From positions 19,187 to 83,186 of the IMG/VR virus record IMGVR_UViG_3300044987_001050: a stretch of 64,000 nucleotides of DNA; one strand, 5' to 3'. The stretch is from a virus. The position numbers were made by a program, and so were the translations under genes. Under the pieces are notes generated by a model, which did not search any database, was not told the DNA's origin, and saw only the letters and a program-made list of their open reading frames with translations. Positions 32,387 to 41,919 of this stretch are shown piece by piece. The stretch's first letter is position 1. Every line of letters starts with the position of its first letter.

Positions 32387-33210
32387 TCACAACAAAAATC
32401 ATCGCTGACTCGATCTCAACATCAGGCAAACGCATCACGACGTTTGAACTTGAGTATCCTCGGTTCATTCATTCGGAGTTCATGACTCACCGAATGATCT
32501 CGAAGAACGCCGCATCATCGCGCGCAATTCCTATCGAGACCATGATCAAGCAGGTCACGGAGAATCCAGCATGGCCTGTCTTCTGGGGCAAGAACCAAGC
32601 AGGCATGGCTGCAACAGAAGAGCTTACTGGAGCTGCTCTGTATAACGCCAAACAGATTTGGATTGAAGCTCGTGATTCAGCGATCTATAACGTAAAAGAA
32701 ATGGTCAAGCAGGGTCTGCACAAACAGATTGCTAACCGCATGCTCGAGCCGTGGGCGCACATCAAGGTTGTGGCTACTGCCACTGACTGGGATAACTTCT
32801 TCCATCTACGCCGACATCCTGCAGCTCAGCCTGAGATTCATGCGCTCGCGGATTCGATGTGGGACCTTTATTCAATCAACACGCCTGACTTGAAGTATGT
32901 TGACGAGTACCATCTTCCGTATGTGTCTGACGAAGACAAGAAGCGGTACACACTTGACGAGTGCATCAAATTGTCTGCATCGTTGTGCGCTCAGGTTTCA
33001 TACCGTAAGACTGATGAGTCACTTGAGAAAGCGCTGTTGATCTATGATCGTTTAGTCGCATCGACGCCAGTCCATGCTTCTCCGTTCGAGCATCAAGCTT
33101 CGCCATCATTGCTTTCGTCTGAGAGATCAGGGAACTTCAATGGTTGGGTTCAGTATCGGCAGTCTCTACCAAAGAATGTATGTAATGTCTACAACGGAAT
33201 AACTGAATGA
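32383..33210 (+). CDS. thyX: flavin-dependent thymidylate synthase ThyX, 275 aa
   Basis: The ThyX signature appears as FMTHRMISKNAASSRAIP (the RHR-x7-S region) near residues 33-51, and HLRRHPAAQPEIHALA supplies the conserved C-terminal Arg/His/Gln set. It makes dTMP from dUMP using FAD, NADPH and methylenetetrahydrofolate. With ThyX present, the ThyA-fold enzyme at 19167 is free for a hydroxymethylase role. Confidence 0.92.
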   Translation: MITTKIIADSISTSGKRITTFELEYPRFIHSEFMTHRMISKNAASSRAIPIETMIKQVTENPAWPVFWGKNQAGMAATEELTGAALYNAKQIWIEARDSAIYNVKEMVKQGLHKQIANRMLEPWAHIKVVATATDWDNFFHLRRHPAAQPEIHALADSMWDLYSINTPDLKYVDEYHLPYVSDEDKKRYTLDECIKLSASLCAQVSYRKTDESLEKALLIYDRLVASTPVHASPFEHQASPSLLSSERSGNFNGWVQYRQSLPKNVCNVYNGITE

Positions 33211-33470
33211 AAACATTTAGAGAATTCGTAAATACGCCGTTGCCTAACAAGATAGTTGTGCCGAAGGAGCCTGACACTACTTTTAGAGATGGCGGCTCGT
33301 TGGGTTACTATGTGAAGAACAAGGATGAATGCGGCTTTCAGTTAGTTGTGCAGGACTTCTCGATAGGAGCAAAGCGAAATAACACGGAAGGAACGTGGTA
33401 TGCGAGACAACCATCGCCTGATCACTTAGAAAAGCATCCGATTGATATGCAGCAGCTTCAGTTCGTATAA
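33207..33470 (+). CDS. hypothetical protein with capsid-targeting-like N terminus, 87 aa
   Basis: Begins MKTFREFVN, similar to the T4 internal-protein leader MKTYQEFIA. The body has no recognised domain. It ends just before the first late-type promoter box. Confidence 0.65.
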   Translation: MKTFREFVNTPLPNKIVVPKEPDTTFRDGGSLGYYVKNKDECGFQLVVQDFSIGAKRNNTEGTWYARQPSPDHLEKHPIDMQQLQFV

Positions 33471-33473
33471 ATA
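33466..33473 (+). promoter_or_regulatory. T4-type late promoter box TATAAATA
   Basis: An exact match to the T4 late -10 element, overlapping the preceding stop codon, 27 bases upstream of the ATPase gene. Marks entry into the late region. Confidence 0.7.
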
Positions 33474-33500
33474 ACCGCAATAGCCACAACATCTAATCAT

Positions 33501-35048
33501 ATGCTAAGTTTCAAATCATTTCTAGAAGAAGGCTTTGCTCCGGCCTCGCTCGACAAAGTTGGTGACGTTATCACCAAGTATCTCAAAAGACAGACAGGAA
33601 TGAGAATGTTCCGTCTACACGGCGTTGAACAATTCGAGGGCGGCGGTAAGCATCGCGGTTACGGCATTCGTTGGATGTTTCCTCAGAAGAATCAATCACT
33701 TCGTCTTAACTGGAAGCAACCAACAGGCGTTGGCATTGCTGAGTTAAACTCAATCACGTATTGGAACGGTAAAGAATCTCGCCCATACGTTATTACGTTC
33801 AACAATCCTGTGTCTATTGTCAAGGCTCTTCCTATCGTAGCTGACATCCTCAAGACATCGACTGTTCCTAATGAGATCATCACGATGCCTGACGGCGTAC
33901 CGCTCAACGAATCTTTTATTGAAGGTTCGTCAGTCATATCAGAAGCTGGTGCGCCGGCGTCATTTGGCATGCCTGAAATTTTCGATGGTGTTCTCGATCT
34001 AATTCAAGAGCCTAACTTTACAAAGGGAAAGATTCACGGTCGTTACAAAGGTGCTGGCGTAAAAATCTTTGATGAACTTGAACGCCGGTATCCCGAGCTT
34101 ATTGCAAAACAAGGTACCGCTTACGCATGGTGGGGCAAGGCTCGCGACATCAGCGCGATGAAGAAGCAACGCGATGATGTTCTCAAGGCTATCGGTGCTG
34201 AAACTGCAACTGTTACACGTGGCAATGCTAAGGAAGATTACCCTGAGCAAGATGCTCAAGCTGATAAGCTCGAAGATCAGCGCGAACGCCTAACATACGA
34301 GCAGCAACAGAAGGACCTAGTCAATCTCGTCAAGTGGATGGTTTCTGGCGCAACAAATGCAATCTTCGTCGCAGGACGCGGTGGTGTCGGTAAGACGGTA
34401 CCTGTTATGCGCACGCTTGCTGGCATGGGATATGTTGACGGAAAGAACATGTTCGTCAACAAAGGCTCTATCTCAGCATCAGGTCTATACAGCCTTCTCT
34501 ACCGTTACCAAAATGAACTCGTTGTATTCGATGACTCGGATGCTGTGTTCGGTGACCAAGAAGGTCGTAACGTTCTCAAGGCAGCGACCGACACTCAGAA
34601 ATTCCGTAAGCTCGTTTGGAGTAAGCGTGGCGCGAGTGTCATGAACCCGGACGACTATACGAAAGACGAAATCCTTGATGCTGGTGCAGTCCCTCAATGG
34701 TTTGAGTTCACGGGTCGTATCGTTTTCATCTCGAACCTTAAGATGGATAAACTTGATCCTGACGGAGCTCTCCGCACGCGTGGTTATATGATCACGATTG
34801 ACCCGACCGATCAAGAGTTGTTCGACTTTATGAAGATCATTGCACCTGATACCGAACTTGAAGAAGGTCTTACACTCGATCTAAAATCTCGTTTGCACGT
34901 CGCGGATCTTATTGCTAAAACTACTTCGAAGGAGCCACCAAGTCTTCGAATGCTTGTCCGCGGTCTAAATACATACGCGTCTGCAATCAAATCAGGCAGC
35001 TCATTGACCGATGCTGAAATGGCCCGCATGATTTCTACCTACGCATAA
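33501..35048 (+). CDS. AAA-type ATPase with capsid-targeting-like leader, 515 aa
   Basis: Starts MLSFKSFLEEG, a leader-like peptide. The ATPase core has Walker A GRGGVGKT near residues 293-300, Walker B ELVVFDDSD near 339-347, a sensor ISNLKMD and an Arg finger region (ALRTRGYM). The N-terminal 200 residues are unrecognised. The substrate is unknown. The late promoter and leader suggest a virion-associated or head-assembly function (inference). Confidence 0.78.
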   Translation: MLSFKSFLEEGFAPASLDKVGDVITKYLKRQTGMRMFRLHGVEQFEGGGKHRGYGIRWMFPQKNQSLRLNWKQPTGVGIAELNSITYWNGKESRPYVITFNNPVSIVKALPIVADILKTSTVPNEIITMPDGVPLNESFIEGSSVISEAGAPASFGMPEIFDGVLDLIQEPNFTKGKIHGRYKGAGVKIFDELERRYPELIAKQGTAYAWWGKARDISAMKKQRDDVLKAIGAETATVTRGNAKEDYPEQDAQADKLEDQRERLTYEQQQKDLVNLVKWMVSGATNAIFVAGRGGVGKTVPVMRTLAGMGYVDGKNMFVNKGSISASGLYSLLYRYQNELVVFDDSDAVFGDQEGRNVLKAATDTQKFRKLVWSKRGASVMNPDDYTKDEILDAGAVPQWFEFTGRIVFISNLKMDKLDPDGALRTRGYMITIDPTDQELFDFMKIIAPDTELEEGLTLDLKSRLHVADLIAKTTSKEPPSLRMLVRGLNTYASAIKSGSSLTDAEMARMISTYA

Positions 35049-35075
35049 CCAACACCTCCCACACGCACCCCTACC

Positions 35076-35537
35076 GTGATTCGCGTCCGCGTTTATAGAT
35101 GTAAAGATTCTTTAACGCGGGCGCGTTTTCGTAAGGCTATCTTTTATTGCCTTGCTAAGCTGTTGCCTAACAAGAAACGGTTAGACCTTAAGATCACGTT
35201 CGTCGATGGCTTGAATGCAGAAGAAGGCATGGCTGGTTCATGTCAGGTTTGTGATTCGCCATCATCACATAAGCACTCAACCTTTGAGGTGTCGATTGAC
35301 TCCGCTCTTTCATTCGAGGATAAGCTGTCAATTCTTTCGCATGAATTGACTCATGTCAAGCAATACGCAAAAGGCGAACTATCATACAATTACAAGAATG
35401 CTGATCAAGCGATCTGGAAAGGTAAATATGTTATGGAGGATACGTATCCATATGAAAAACAACCATGGGAGATTGATGCAGCTAAAGGAGAACTTAAGTT
35501 GCTCGATGAACTCCTGAAAAACAAAATTTGTGACTGA
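35076..35537 (+). CDS. zinc metalloprotease-like protein (HExxH), 153 aa
   Basis: A helix with SHELTHVKQY gives the HExxH zinc motif near residue 89, and YEKQPWEIDA with a downstream Glu could give the third ligand. A small domain of this type is common in phages, with untested substrates. The start is a GTG, 27 bases after the ATPase stop. Confidence 0.75.
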   Translation: MIRVRVYRCKDSLTRARFRKAIFYCLAKLLPNKKRLDLKITFVDGLNAEEGMAGSCQVCDSPSSHKHSTFEVSIDSALSFEDKLSILSHELTHVKQYAKGELSYNYKNADQAIWKGKYVMEDTYPYEKQPWEIDAAKGELKLLDELLKNKICD

Positions 35538-35539
35538 TC

Positions 35540-36574
35540 ATGGCTAACCTTGCACTAAAAGGAGCGGACGGAAAAATCTTTTGGGAAAAGTACGTTAAGA
35601 ACAATCCTCACTTCAAGACCAACGAGTTTGAGATTGAGGAAGGAAAGTCAACGCCTCTCTTCACTAAGGAAGGTAACACGCTTAAGGCAACGATCAAGGT
35701 TTACAAAGCAGGAACGAAACTAAACATCCTTGATTCAAAGCTGGTTATCTTTGGTGATAAGAAGCTTGCATCCGTTAAAATGTCGGGACGCAAAGGATTC
35801 GTGCCTATCACGCGGATCAAGAATCCCACAGAAGGCAACGGCACTCAGTACGAGGCAGACGTTGTCGAACTCATCAATTCAACGATCGAGAGGGTCGGCC
35901 CAATCAGCATTAAGATCAAAGGTGATTCAAAGATCTATGACGACATATCCTATGCTGTCAAGGTAACGAAGCAACACAAGCAAGCCGCTGGAATTAAGTT
36001 CGATCCTAAGTGCGATATTATCTTGTGTAAGGATATCAAGAACCCCACCGCACGAGGATCAATTTACATCTCGCATAAGATGGAGGGGGGTGCGGAAGCA
36101 TTCCAACAATTTTGCGGACTATCGGAATCAGCGGCAGGCCCTCTCATTAACAGAAATCGTCTTGTTCAAAAATTCTTGTCGATCGTCGCCGAGAATCTTG
36201 AAGAGGCTGACCGTCTTGAGGCGCCGATCATCGCATCGTTCAACGATCCTAAGCTTGCGAACATGGGAATCTTCGGTCCTGAGTACGGCCAGGCATTTTC
36301 ACTAGCTAATGTGCAATGCATTGGCCAGGGAAAGGCCGTTCTAAAACTTGGCGGCAATAAGAAGTATTACGAACTGTCTTTTACAAACCACATCAGTTTG
36401 AACGGCGACATTCGATTATTCTCAGGTCCTTATGTTCCTGTCTTAGGTGCACGATATGGAGGTGACCGATCATTCATTTACAAAGGCATCACCTATAACA
36501 AGACACGTGTTGGCATTTGGACTTTCAAGAAAATTTTCTCAAATAACGAGAAAACTTTGTTCTACGAACTATAA
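35540..36574 (+). CDS. hypothetical protein, 344 aa
   Basis: Mixed alpha/beta protein with repeated Lys-rich strands and a GPISIKIKGDSKIYDDISY segment. I do not recognise a catalytic motif with confidence. The gene ends shortly before a late-type promoter box. Confidence 0.72.
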   Translation: MANLALKGADGKIFWEKYVKNNPHFKTNEFEIEEGKSTPLFTKEGNTLKATIKVYKAGTKLNILDSKLVIFGDKKLASVKMSGRKGFVPITRIKNPTEGNGTQYEADVVELINSTIERVGPISIKIKGDSKIYDDISYAVKVTKQHKQAAGIKFDPKCDIILCKDIKNPTARGSIYISHKMEGGAEAFQQFCGLSESAAGPLINRNRLVQKFLSIVAENLEEADRLEAPIIASFNDPKLANMGIFGPEYGQAFSLANVQCIGQGKAVLKLGGNKKYYELSFTNHISLNGDIRLFSGPYVPVLGARYGGDRSFIYKGITYNKTRVGIWTFKKIFSNNEKTLFYEL

Positions 36575-36577
36575 ATG
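36570..36577 (+). promoter_or_regulatory. late-type promoter box TATAAATG
   Basis: One mismatch from TATAAATA, with 5 bases to the next ATG, the spacing shared by other late boxes here. Confidence 0.55.
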
Positions 36578-36582
36578 GTTTT

Positions 36583-37881
36583 ATGAAATCGTCTTCTAAC
36601 CTCGCACCTCGCGAGCTTTATCGTTATGACTGGAGAGTTGAGATGTTCCTCTCCAAGTTTCGGAATCAGGTTCCGTTAACGCTGGTGAATGGCGATGAGT
36701 CAGTAACACTTGTGTTCGATGACAGGATCGAGACACTTATCATGAACCGTTCACGCGATCGGATCGTGCTGCAAGGAACTGACGGCAAGTCATACTCTCT
36801 TTCAAGCTTTGCCAAGACTGCTGAATTTGGCGGTGGGTCAGGTTCAGGCGGCGGTGTCGTCATGACCAAATTGACTGAGGCTGCACAGGCAGTCTATGCA
36901 CAGTCGCGAATGCTGCATCGGTATTCGATGGCGCCTGAATACGTTGCCGTGCCGGCAAACCTGTCCGTAGCTTATTCACTTGCTAAAGTCGACGAGACAC
37001 TTGACGCGATTCTCAATGATCTCCCATCAGATTGGAAACAATCATGCCTCATTGGTGCTAAGGCATTAAATGACAGTTTTAATGATCACTTCTATCAATT
37101 CCATCGTGGATCCGATTGGGTAAACTCTCTGGAAGCTCTCTTCAAGAAACTTAACGCAAAAGAGGAGATTTTCTCGAACCTCAACAAGTGGTCGCCCGCT
37201 GATATCTACATGATCTCTAATTTTGGGATGACGATTGACTTCTCGAGTGTTGAAAGCATCGCTGAATTGAACAAAGTGTTGGTTGACGCAATGGAATCTC
37301 GCGACATATTGGGCGTTTCACTCAAGTATTTGAACCGGGATCCCAAGATCACTTTTCACAATGTCGGTAAAGTCCAAAAAGAGTATCAGCTCGACCGAGT
37401 AAGCACTGGTTTGACTGGATTCTTTTCAAGCAAGGACGCTCTTATCTATTTCGGCGAGAAGGACAAGATTCAGTTTAGAACATTCCCTGAAACATTCCAA
37501 GGCGAGATCAAAGGCAGGAACGCAAATCATGGCAAGATCTCTTACGGGCCGCTTCAAACGATTCTGAGGTCATTGTCATTGCCACCTTTGTCGGATCAAA
37601 AGCAATTGCGGAAACGTATTGCCATGAATGATTCTGCTATGCTTGATGAGTTCTACTTCACGTATCGGACGAACGTCAAGAACGAGACGATTGTTTCTAT
37701 TGACACGTTTACCGAGACTTGTTTGGCAAAGGGACCTGCTTGGATGTTCTCTAAATTTCTTAGTTTACAATTGGTCAATAACATTGTAAAATTTGGCAAC
37801 GGAAACGAATTCATTACTGCTTGTATTCGGTATGCGTCTTCCTCAAGCGAGCTATCCGCTCCTTTTGTCAAACTTGAATAA
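36583..37881 (+). CDS. hypothetical protein with Gly/Ser linker, 432 aa
   Basis: A small N-terminal beta domain (residues 1-75) is joined by GGGSGSGGG to a 330-residue helical C-terminal domain. The joint looks like a natural domain linker. I have a weak memory of similar N-terminal domains in marine phage proteins but cannot name a function. Confidence 0.72.
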   Translation: MKSSSNLAPRELYRYDWRVEMFLSKFRNQVPLTLVNGDESVTLVFDDRIETLIMNRSRDRIVLQGTDGKSYSLSSFAKTAEFGGGSGSGGGVVMTKLTEAAQAVYAQSRMLHRYSMAPEYVAVPANLSVAYSLAKVDETLDAILNDLPSDWKQSCLIGAKALNDSFNDHFYQFHRGSDWVNSLEALFKKLNAKEEIFSNLNKWSPADIYMISNFGMTIDFSSVESIAELNKVLVDAMESRDILGVSLKYLNRDPKITFHNVGKVQKEYQLDRVSTGLTGFFSSKDALIYFGEKDKIQFRTFPETFQGEIKGRNANHGKISYGPLQTILRSLSLPPLSDQKQLRKRIAMNDSAMLDEFYFTYRTNVKNETIVSIDTFTETCLAKGPAWMFSKFLSLQLVNNIVKFGNGNEFITACIRYASSSSELSAPFVKLE

Positions 37882-38813
37882 TGAAACAGACACAGAAGGT
37901 TTATATCAATCATCTTGATCAGATGAAGCCACTTGCATTTCTATCTCTCATGAAAATGATTGAGACAGAGTTCGACTGCTTCTTAAGGCAATACGACCCA
38001 TTCGAGTCAAGCGTCAGAATAACCGAAAAGGTTGACGGATCTGCCCTACGCTTCGGGCTTAACAAACAAGGCGACTTATTTCTTGAGTCCGCCACTTCGC
38101 CTCCGATGTTTTCCGTTGGCGACTTCGAAGCACGTGATAAGTCGAAAGGTTATGACGGCTCAATCGGGAGAAACTTTGACTTCCTACTTCAGGCAATTAG
38201 CCGAGACACAAAATTGATGGAAGTCCTTCGTAAGTTTTCCAATGACGGGATCAAGATCATTGGTGAAATCATGTTCATGCCGATGGCGCGTGCCCAATCG
38301 GACACTATGGCCCGGTTCATTCGCATTCCGTATTTCAAAGTCGACTTAGGTTACTTGTGGACATTCGTTCCTATCATGGTTCTTGATGGAAAAGGCAACC
38401 GCAGCTCCGACGAGTTCGCGGTGTTCCATGATTTGGTTGGAATCTCTACGTCTGAACGTAAGTATGTTTTGCCTAACACGCACATACGAGAAATTGATTT
38501 GACTTCGGAGATCGAGAATATCAACCGTGATCTTTACGAGTTGAATGATGTGCGTAACTTTGGCTTAATTGAAATCTTGAGCTCACGCAAGAAGGCTGAT
38601 AAAGTAGCAAAGGCTGCTCTTAAGTGTGAAGTTCATAAACACCAAGTCATCATACGTGACAAGATACTATCATACATGGACCGAGGCTTGTTCGGTCCAT
38701 TTATTGAAGGACTCGTCATTGAATTCCCTGACCGAACTCTACTGAAAGTGATCACTGATAAATTCATCAAAGAAGGACTACAATATGGAAACGACGTTCT
38801 CAAAACTAGCTGA
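37881..38813 (+). CDS. ATP-dependent polynucleotide ligase-like protein, 310 aa
   Basis: Nucleotidyltransferase motifs are ordered: EKVDGSALRFG (motif I, KxDGS, Lys near 50), IIGEIMF (motif III), FIEGLVIEF (motif IV) and LLKVITDKF (motif V). The fold fits DNA or RNA ligases of the Rnl2/T4 type. Substrate (DNA or RNA) cannot be decided. It overlaps a nucleotidyltransferase gene by 29 bases, making a likely functional pair. Confidence 0.78.
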   Translation: MKQTQKVYINHLDQMKPLAFLSLMKMIETEFDCFLRQYDPFESSVRITEKVDGSALRFGLNKQGDLFLESATSPPMFSVGDFEARDKSKGYDGSIGRNFDFLLQAISRDTKLMEVLRKFSNDGIKIIGEIMFMPMARAQSDTMARFIRIPYFKVDLGYLWTFVPIMVLDGKGNRSSDEFAVFHDLVGISTSERKYVLPNTHIREIDLTSEIENINRDLYELNDVRNFGLIEILSSRKKADKVAKAALKCEVHKHQVIIRDKILSYMDRGLFGPFIEGLVIEFPDRTLLKVITDKFIKEGLQYGNDVLKTS

Positions 38814-39660
38814 TGCAGTAAAGCCTAACGGAGGCAATGCTGTCGAAGGCGTGACTCGAATCAATCAAGCGAACGTGTCTTGGACATACACGAACTTTCG
38901 CGAGATGCTCGGTGGGCCGCTATGCTTCAACTCAAGTAATACCGCTATCATCGGCTCAGCAGGTAAGAAGGCTTGGAATGAAACCTCGGGCGATATTGAC
39001 ATTGCGGTCGAAGTGTATAACAGAGACATGTTGAAGTTCAACATTTTTGATCTATACGTCGAGGAGCTAACGCGCCTAGGTTATGCATTCAAAGACATGA
39101 GACAAATCGGCATCATCTCTATTGCTTATCCGATCATGAATTACGATGATAAGCAAGAAGGACAACTTGTGCAGATCGACCTCATGGTGGTTGGCTCGCT
39201 TGATTATGCAATGTGGAGTTACTACTCACCACAACATTTGCATTCGGAATACAAAGGTCTTTACCGCAATGAACTGAACTTCTTCATTGCTAAGCATGCT
39301 GAACTGCGTCCGACTGTCGTTCAAGACGGTATCGTAACTGAGTGGGAACGGTACTGGTTCTCGACAAGCGAAGGGTTGCTTCACGGTAAGCAAACACTGT
39401 TATCCGCGAAGACTGGCAAGATCACGAAGACGCCGCGAGTGCATTACAAGCGGGTTGTCACGAATGATCCTGACGAGGTTGCTCGATTCCTTTATGGACC
39501 TGATGTTGACTCAGACGGGATCCTAACATTCGAGGACGCGTTGCGAGCAATGAATGGTCCGACGTTTCCTTACAAGGATCGAATCAATGACATCATTGCA
39601 GATACTATTAAGGGCATTGAGAAGAAGGGATATCCTGTCCCTGACCTGCTCCGTATTTGA
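38785..39660 (+). CDS. pol-beta fold nucleotidyltransferase, 291 aa
   Basis: The motif IIGSAGKKAWNETSGDIDIAVE (GS...DxD) near residues 51-72 and a later QIDLMVVG Asp are the catalytic triad of pol-beta type nucleotidyltransferases, a superfamily that includes CCA-adding enzymes, poly(A) polymerases and antitoxin-like MNT proteins. Its partner ligase suggests end processing of nucleic acids. A CCA-repair role would suit an array containing tRNA genes without CCA, but that is speculation. Confidence 0.75.
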   Translation: METTFSKLADAVKPNGGNAVEGVTRINQANVSWTYTNFREMLGGPLCFNSSNTAIIGSAGKKAWNETSGDIDIAVEVYNRDMLKFNIFDLYVEELTRLGYAFKDMRQIGIISIAYPIMNYDDKQEGQLVQIDLMVVGSLDYAMWSYYSPQHLHSEYKGLYRNELNFFIAKHAELRPTVVQDGIVTEWERYWFSTSEGLLHGKQTLLSAKTGKITKTPRVHYKRVVTNDPDEVARFLYGPDVDSDGILTFEDALRAMNGPTFPYKDRINDIIADTIKGIEKKGYPVPDLLRI

Positions 39661-39672
39661 TAGCAAGGTATG

Positions 39673-39680
39673 TATAAATA
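39673..39680 (+). promoter_or_regulatory. T4-type late promoter box TATAAATA
   Basis: An exact match with 6 bases to the next ATG, so the late transcript should start at the start codon. Confidence 0.75.
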
Positions 39681-39686
39681 CGGAAT

Positions 39687-40538
39687 ATGGACACCCGTGT
39701 TTACGATTTCCGCGACCTCATCAGCATTGACCCTGTGATGTGGGGACAAATTGACCCGATTGGGCTGATGACATATCACGCATATAAGCGCCGTCAGAAT
39801 TATTGTGAGGCTACTGATTATTGGGCTGCTCTTGAAAAGGGTTTAGCTGCAACTGACCTTGCAATTCTAAAGCATATCAAGGCTGTTGGGAAGGTGTCGA
39901 ATAGCGCTAAGAAGGCGCTGAGTCATATCCTCGACAAAGCGATTAAGTATGACGTAAGCAACAGCAGTGGGTCTTATGATGGTGCTCCGACTGCGATGGC
40001 TGTTAAGTTGTTCATGCGGTCGATGAATGAAGACGTTGATATGTTAGGCGAGGCCCTAACACCTCAACAACGCATGCATCGCAAAATGGTCATGCGTCGT
40101 ATTGCTCCTAAGCTTGCTCGTGCCCGTGCCATTGCAATGAAACGCCGAGGCGGTACCGATGTTCTTAAGCGTCGTGCTCGTGGCCTTGCTCGAACAATGA
40201 TGGCTCGCAAGTTGTTGGGCGGTCGTAATAAAGCAGATGTATCTGTCGGTGAACGCGCTCGTATCGAGAAAATCCTTGCCACACGTAAGAAGGGCATTGA
40301 GCGACTTGCGACTCGTTTAGTTCCTACTGTTCGTAAAAAGCAATCCGCTAGATTTGCGCATAAACAAGTTCGTCCTGGGACTGTTACAAAGCCTAAGCAT
40401 ACTCCTGCTACGAAACCTGCATCATCAGCTAAGCCGCATCCTTCTAATAAGCCTGCTAAGCATGTGCCTGCACCAGTACCGCCAAAACACATAGCAGCGC
40501 CGCCTCCAACAAAGAACCAATACGCGGATAAATTATAG
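39687..40538 (+). CDS. basic structural-type protein with Pro/Ala/Lys-rich tail, 283 aa
   Basis: Residues 1-110 are helical. A central Arg-rich stretch (about 125-235, RMHRKMVMRRIAPKLARARA onward) resembles basic proteins encoded in late regions of T4-like marine phages. The last 60 residues are Lys/Pro/Ala low-complexity repeats. DNA condensation or head-interior binding is inferred from charge and position. Confidence 0.72.
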   Translation: MDTRVYDFRDLISIDPVMWGQIDPIGLMTYHAYKRRQNYCEATDYWAALEKGLAATDLAILKHIKAVGKVSNSAKKALSHILDKAIKYDVSNSSGSYDGAPTAMAVKLFMRSMNEDVDMLGEALTPQQRMHRKMVMRRIAPKLARARAIAMKRRGGTDVLKRRARGLARTMMARKLLGGRNKADVSVGERARIEKILATRKKGIERLATRLVPTVRKKQSARFAHKQVRPGTVTKPKHTPATKPASSAKPHPSNKPAKHVPAPVPPKHIAAPPPTKNQYADKL

Positions 40539-40539
40539 T

Positions 40540-41367
40540 ATGCCCAAGTTGAAATCATTTAGGTCTTTCACGGAAGAACGCGTAAAATCAATCGTTCTTA
40601 CGTTCGGCCGCTTTCAGCCTCCTACCATAGGGCATGAAAAGGTGATTACCAAAATGGCATCACTTGCAAAAGGTAATGCCTACCGTGTCTATACATCCCA
40701 GACACAAGACGCAAAGAAAAATCCATTAACATATTCCGATAAGATCAAGTTCATGCGGAAGATGTTTCCTAAGCATGGCCGTAACATAATCGAGGATGAG
40801 TCAATTCGTGATATCTTCGGAGCATTAACCAAACTATTCAAGCAAGGATTCACGAAAGCGATTGTTGTCGTAGGGTCTGACCGAATCGACGAGTTCAACC
40901 GAATGTTGAATAAGTACAACGGCGTTGAGGCAAAGCATGGCTTCTATAATTTCAAAGATGGTTTGCAAATCATATCAAGCGGGGAACGTGATCCTGACTC
41001 CGATGATGTTGATGGTATGTCCGCATCAAAGATGAGGGCTGCTGCTGCAGATAACAACATCGAAACTTTCAACAAAGGTGTTCCTAAGGACTTCTCAGAA
41101 TCTCCTGCGTTGTTCAATGCTGTGAGGACTGGCATGGGCCTTAAGGAAGCATGGGTACACCGCCAACACATTCAACTCGATCCTGTCTCGGAACAGCGCG
41201 AAGAGTTTATCAAAGGGTCCTTATTTGAAGTAGGCGACCAAGTCAGAATCATTGAATCAAAGGTAGAGGGCGTGATTACTGAGTTGGGTCCTAACTTTGT
41301 CGTTGTGCAATCACCAGCAGGAACCCAACGTAAGTGGATTACATCAGTCGAGAAACTAAATAAATAA
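40540..41367 (+). CDS. HIGH-motif nucleotidyltransferase with leader-like N terminus, 275 aa
   Basis: Begins MPKLKSFRSFTEERV, then FGRFQPPTIGHEKVI carries the nucleotidyltransferase HxGH-type motif, and GMSASKMRAAA matches the downstream ISSTxIR block. This fold includes NMN and pantetheine-phosphate adenylyltransferases and cytidylyltransferases. T4-like phages often encode such a protein in late regions. Substrate unknown. The last 60 residues form a separate beta-rich (KOW-like) tail. Confidence 0.8.
   Translation: MPKLKSFRSFTEERVKSIVLTFGRFQPPTIGHEKVITKMASLAKGNAYRVYTSQTQDAKKNPLTYSDKIKFMRKMFPKHGRNIIEDESIRDIFGALTKLFKQGFTKAIVVVGSDRIDEFNRMLNKYNGVEAKHGFYNFKDGLQIISSGERDPDSDDVDGMSASKMRAAAADNNIETFNKGVPKDFSESPALFNAVRTGMGLKEAWVHRQHIQLDPVSEQREEFIKGSLFEVGDQVRIIESKVEGVITELGPNFVVVQSPAGTQRKWITSVEKLNK
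41359..41366 (+). promoter_or_regulatory. late-type promoter box AATAAATA
   Basis: A variant box overlapping the preceding stop region, 7 bases before the next ATG. Confidence 0.45.
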
Positions 41368-41373
41368 AGCAGT

Positions 41374-41919
41374 ATGGAAAATCTAAACGAAGTACTATCA
41401 CCATCCGATCCTGTCGAAACATGGATCACCGACTTCGTGAAGTCGACCAATCCAAAATTCGAAGGAAAGAGTAAGAAGGAAAGAATCAAGATGGCTCTTG
41501 GCGCGCATTACGCGGCACAAAACAAGAATGAGTCCGTTTCTGATCTTCGTGATAACCGCATCATTGAACTTACGGTTGGTGCACAACATCCAGGCGTTGT
41601 GCGTCACTTCATTGATTTGAATGAAGGCATCGCGTCGAAGTCAATGCTGACAATCAAGGACGCGTGGGAACAATTTGATTCAACCCTCGTTGAATCGGAA
41701 GGCATCACGCCTGGTTCGGAAGGCAAAGTCAAATGCATTGCTCGTCTCGGGGCATGCCGTGTCGGCGATACGTTCAAAGGTACGTGGAAGCAAGCAGCGT
41801 TCAAACATCAGTTGCGTCTCGACCTTGACGGACTACCAGGTGCTACACAGCACCCAACAATTTTCTTTGATAAGAACACCAAGAAACTAGACATCCCTAA
41901 GAGCTTCGAACTACTATGA
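41374..41919 (+). CDS. late-region hypothetical protein, 181 aa
   Basis: The segment DPVETWITDFVKSTNPKFEGKSKKERIKMALGA is a pattern I recall from T4-like marine phage late proteins. Whether it is a scaffold or packaged protein is unknown. ATGA overlap with the next gene. Confidence 0.7.
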   Translation: MENLNEVLSPSDPVETWITDFVKSTNPKFEGKSKKERIKMALGAHYAAQNKNESVSDLRDNRIIELTVGAQHPGVVRHFIDLNEGIASKSMLTIKDAWEQFDSTLVESEGITPGSEGKVKCIARLGACRVGDTFKGTWKQAAFKHQLRLDLDGLPGATQHPTIFFDKNTKKLDIPKSFELL

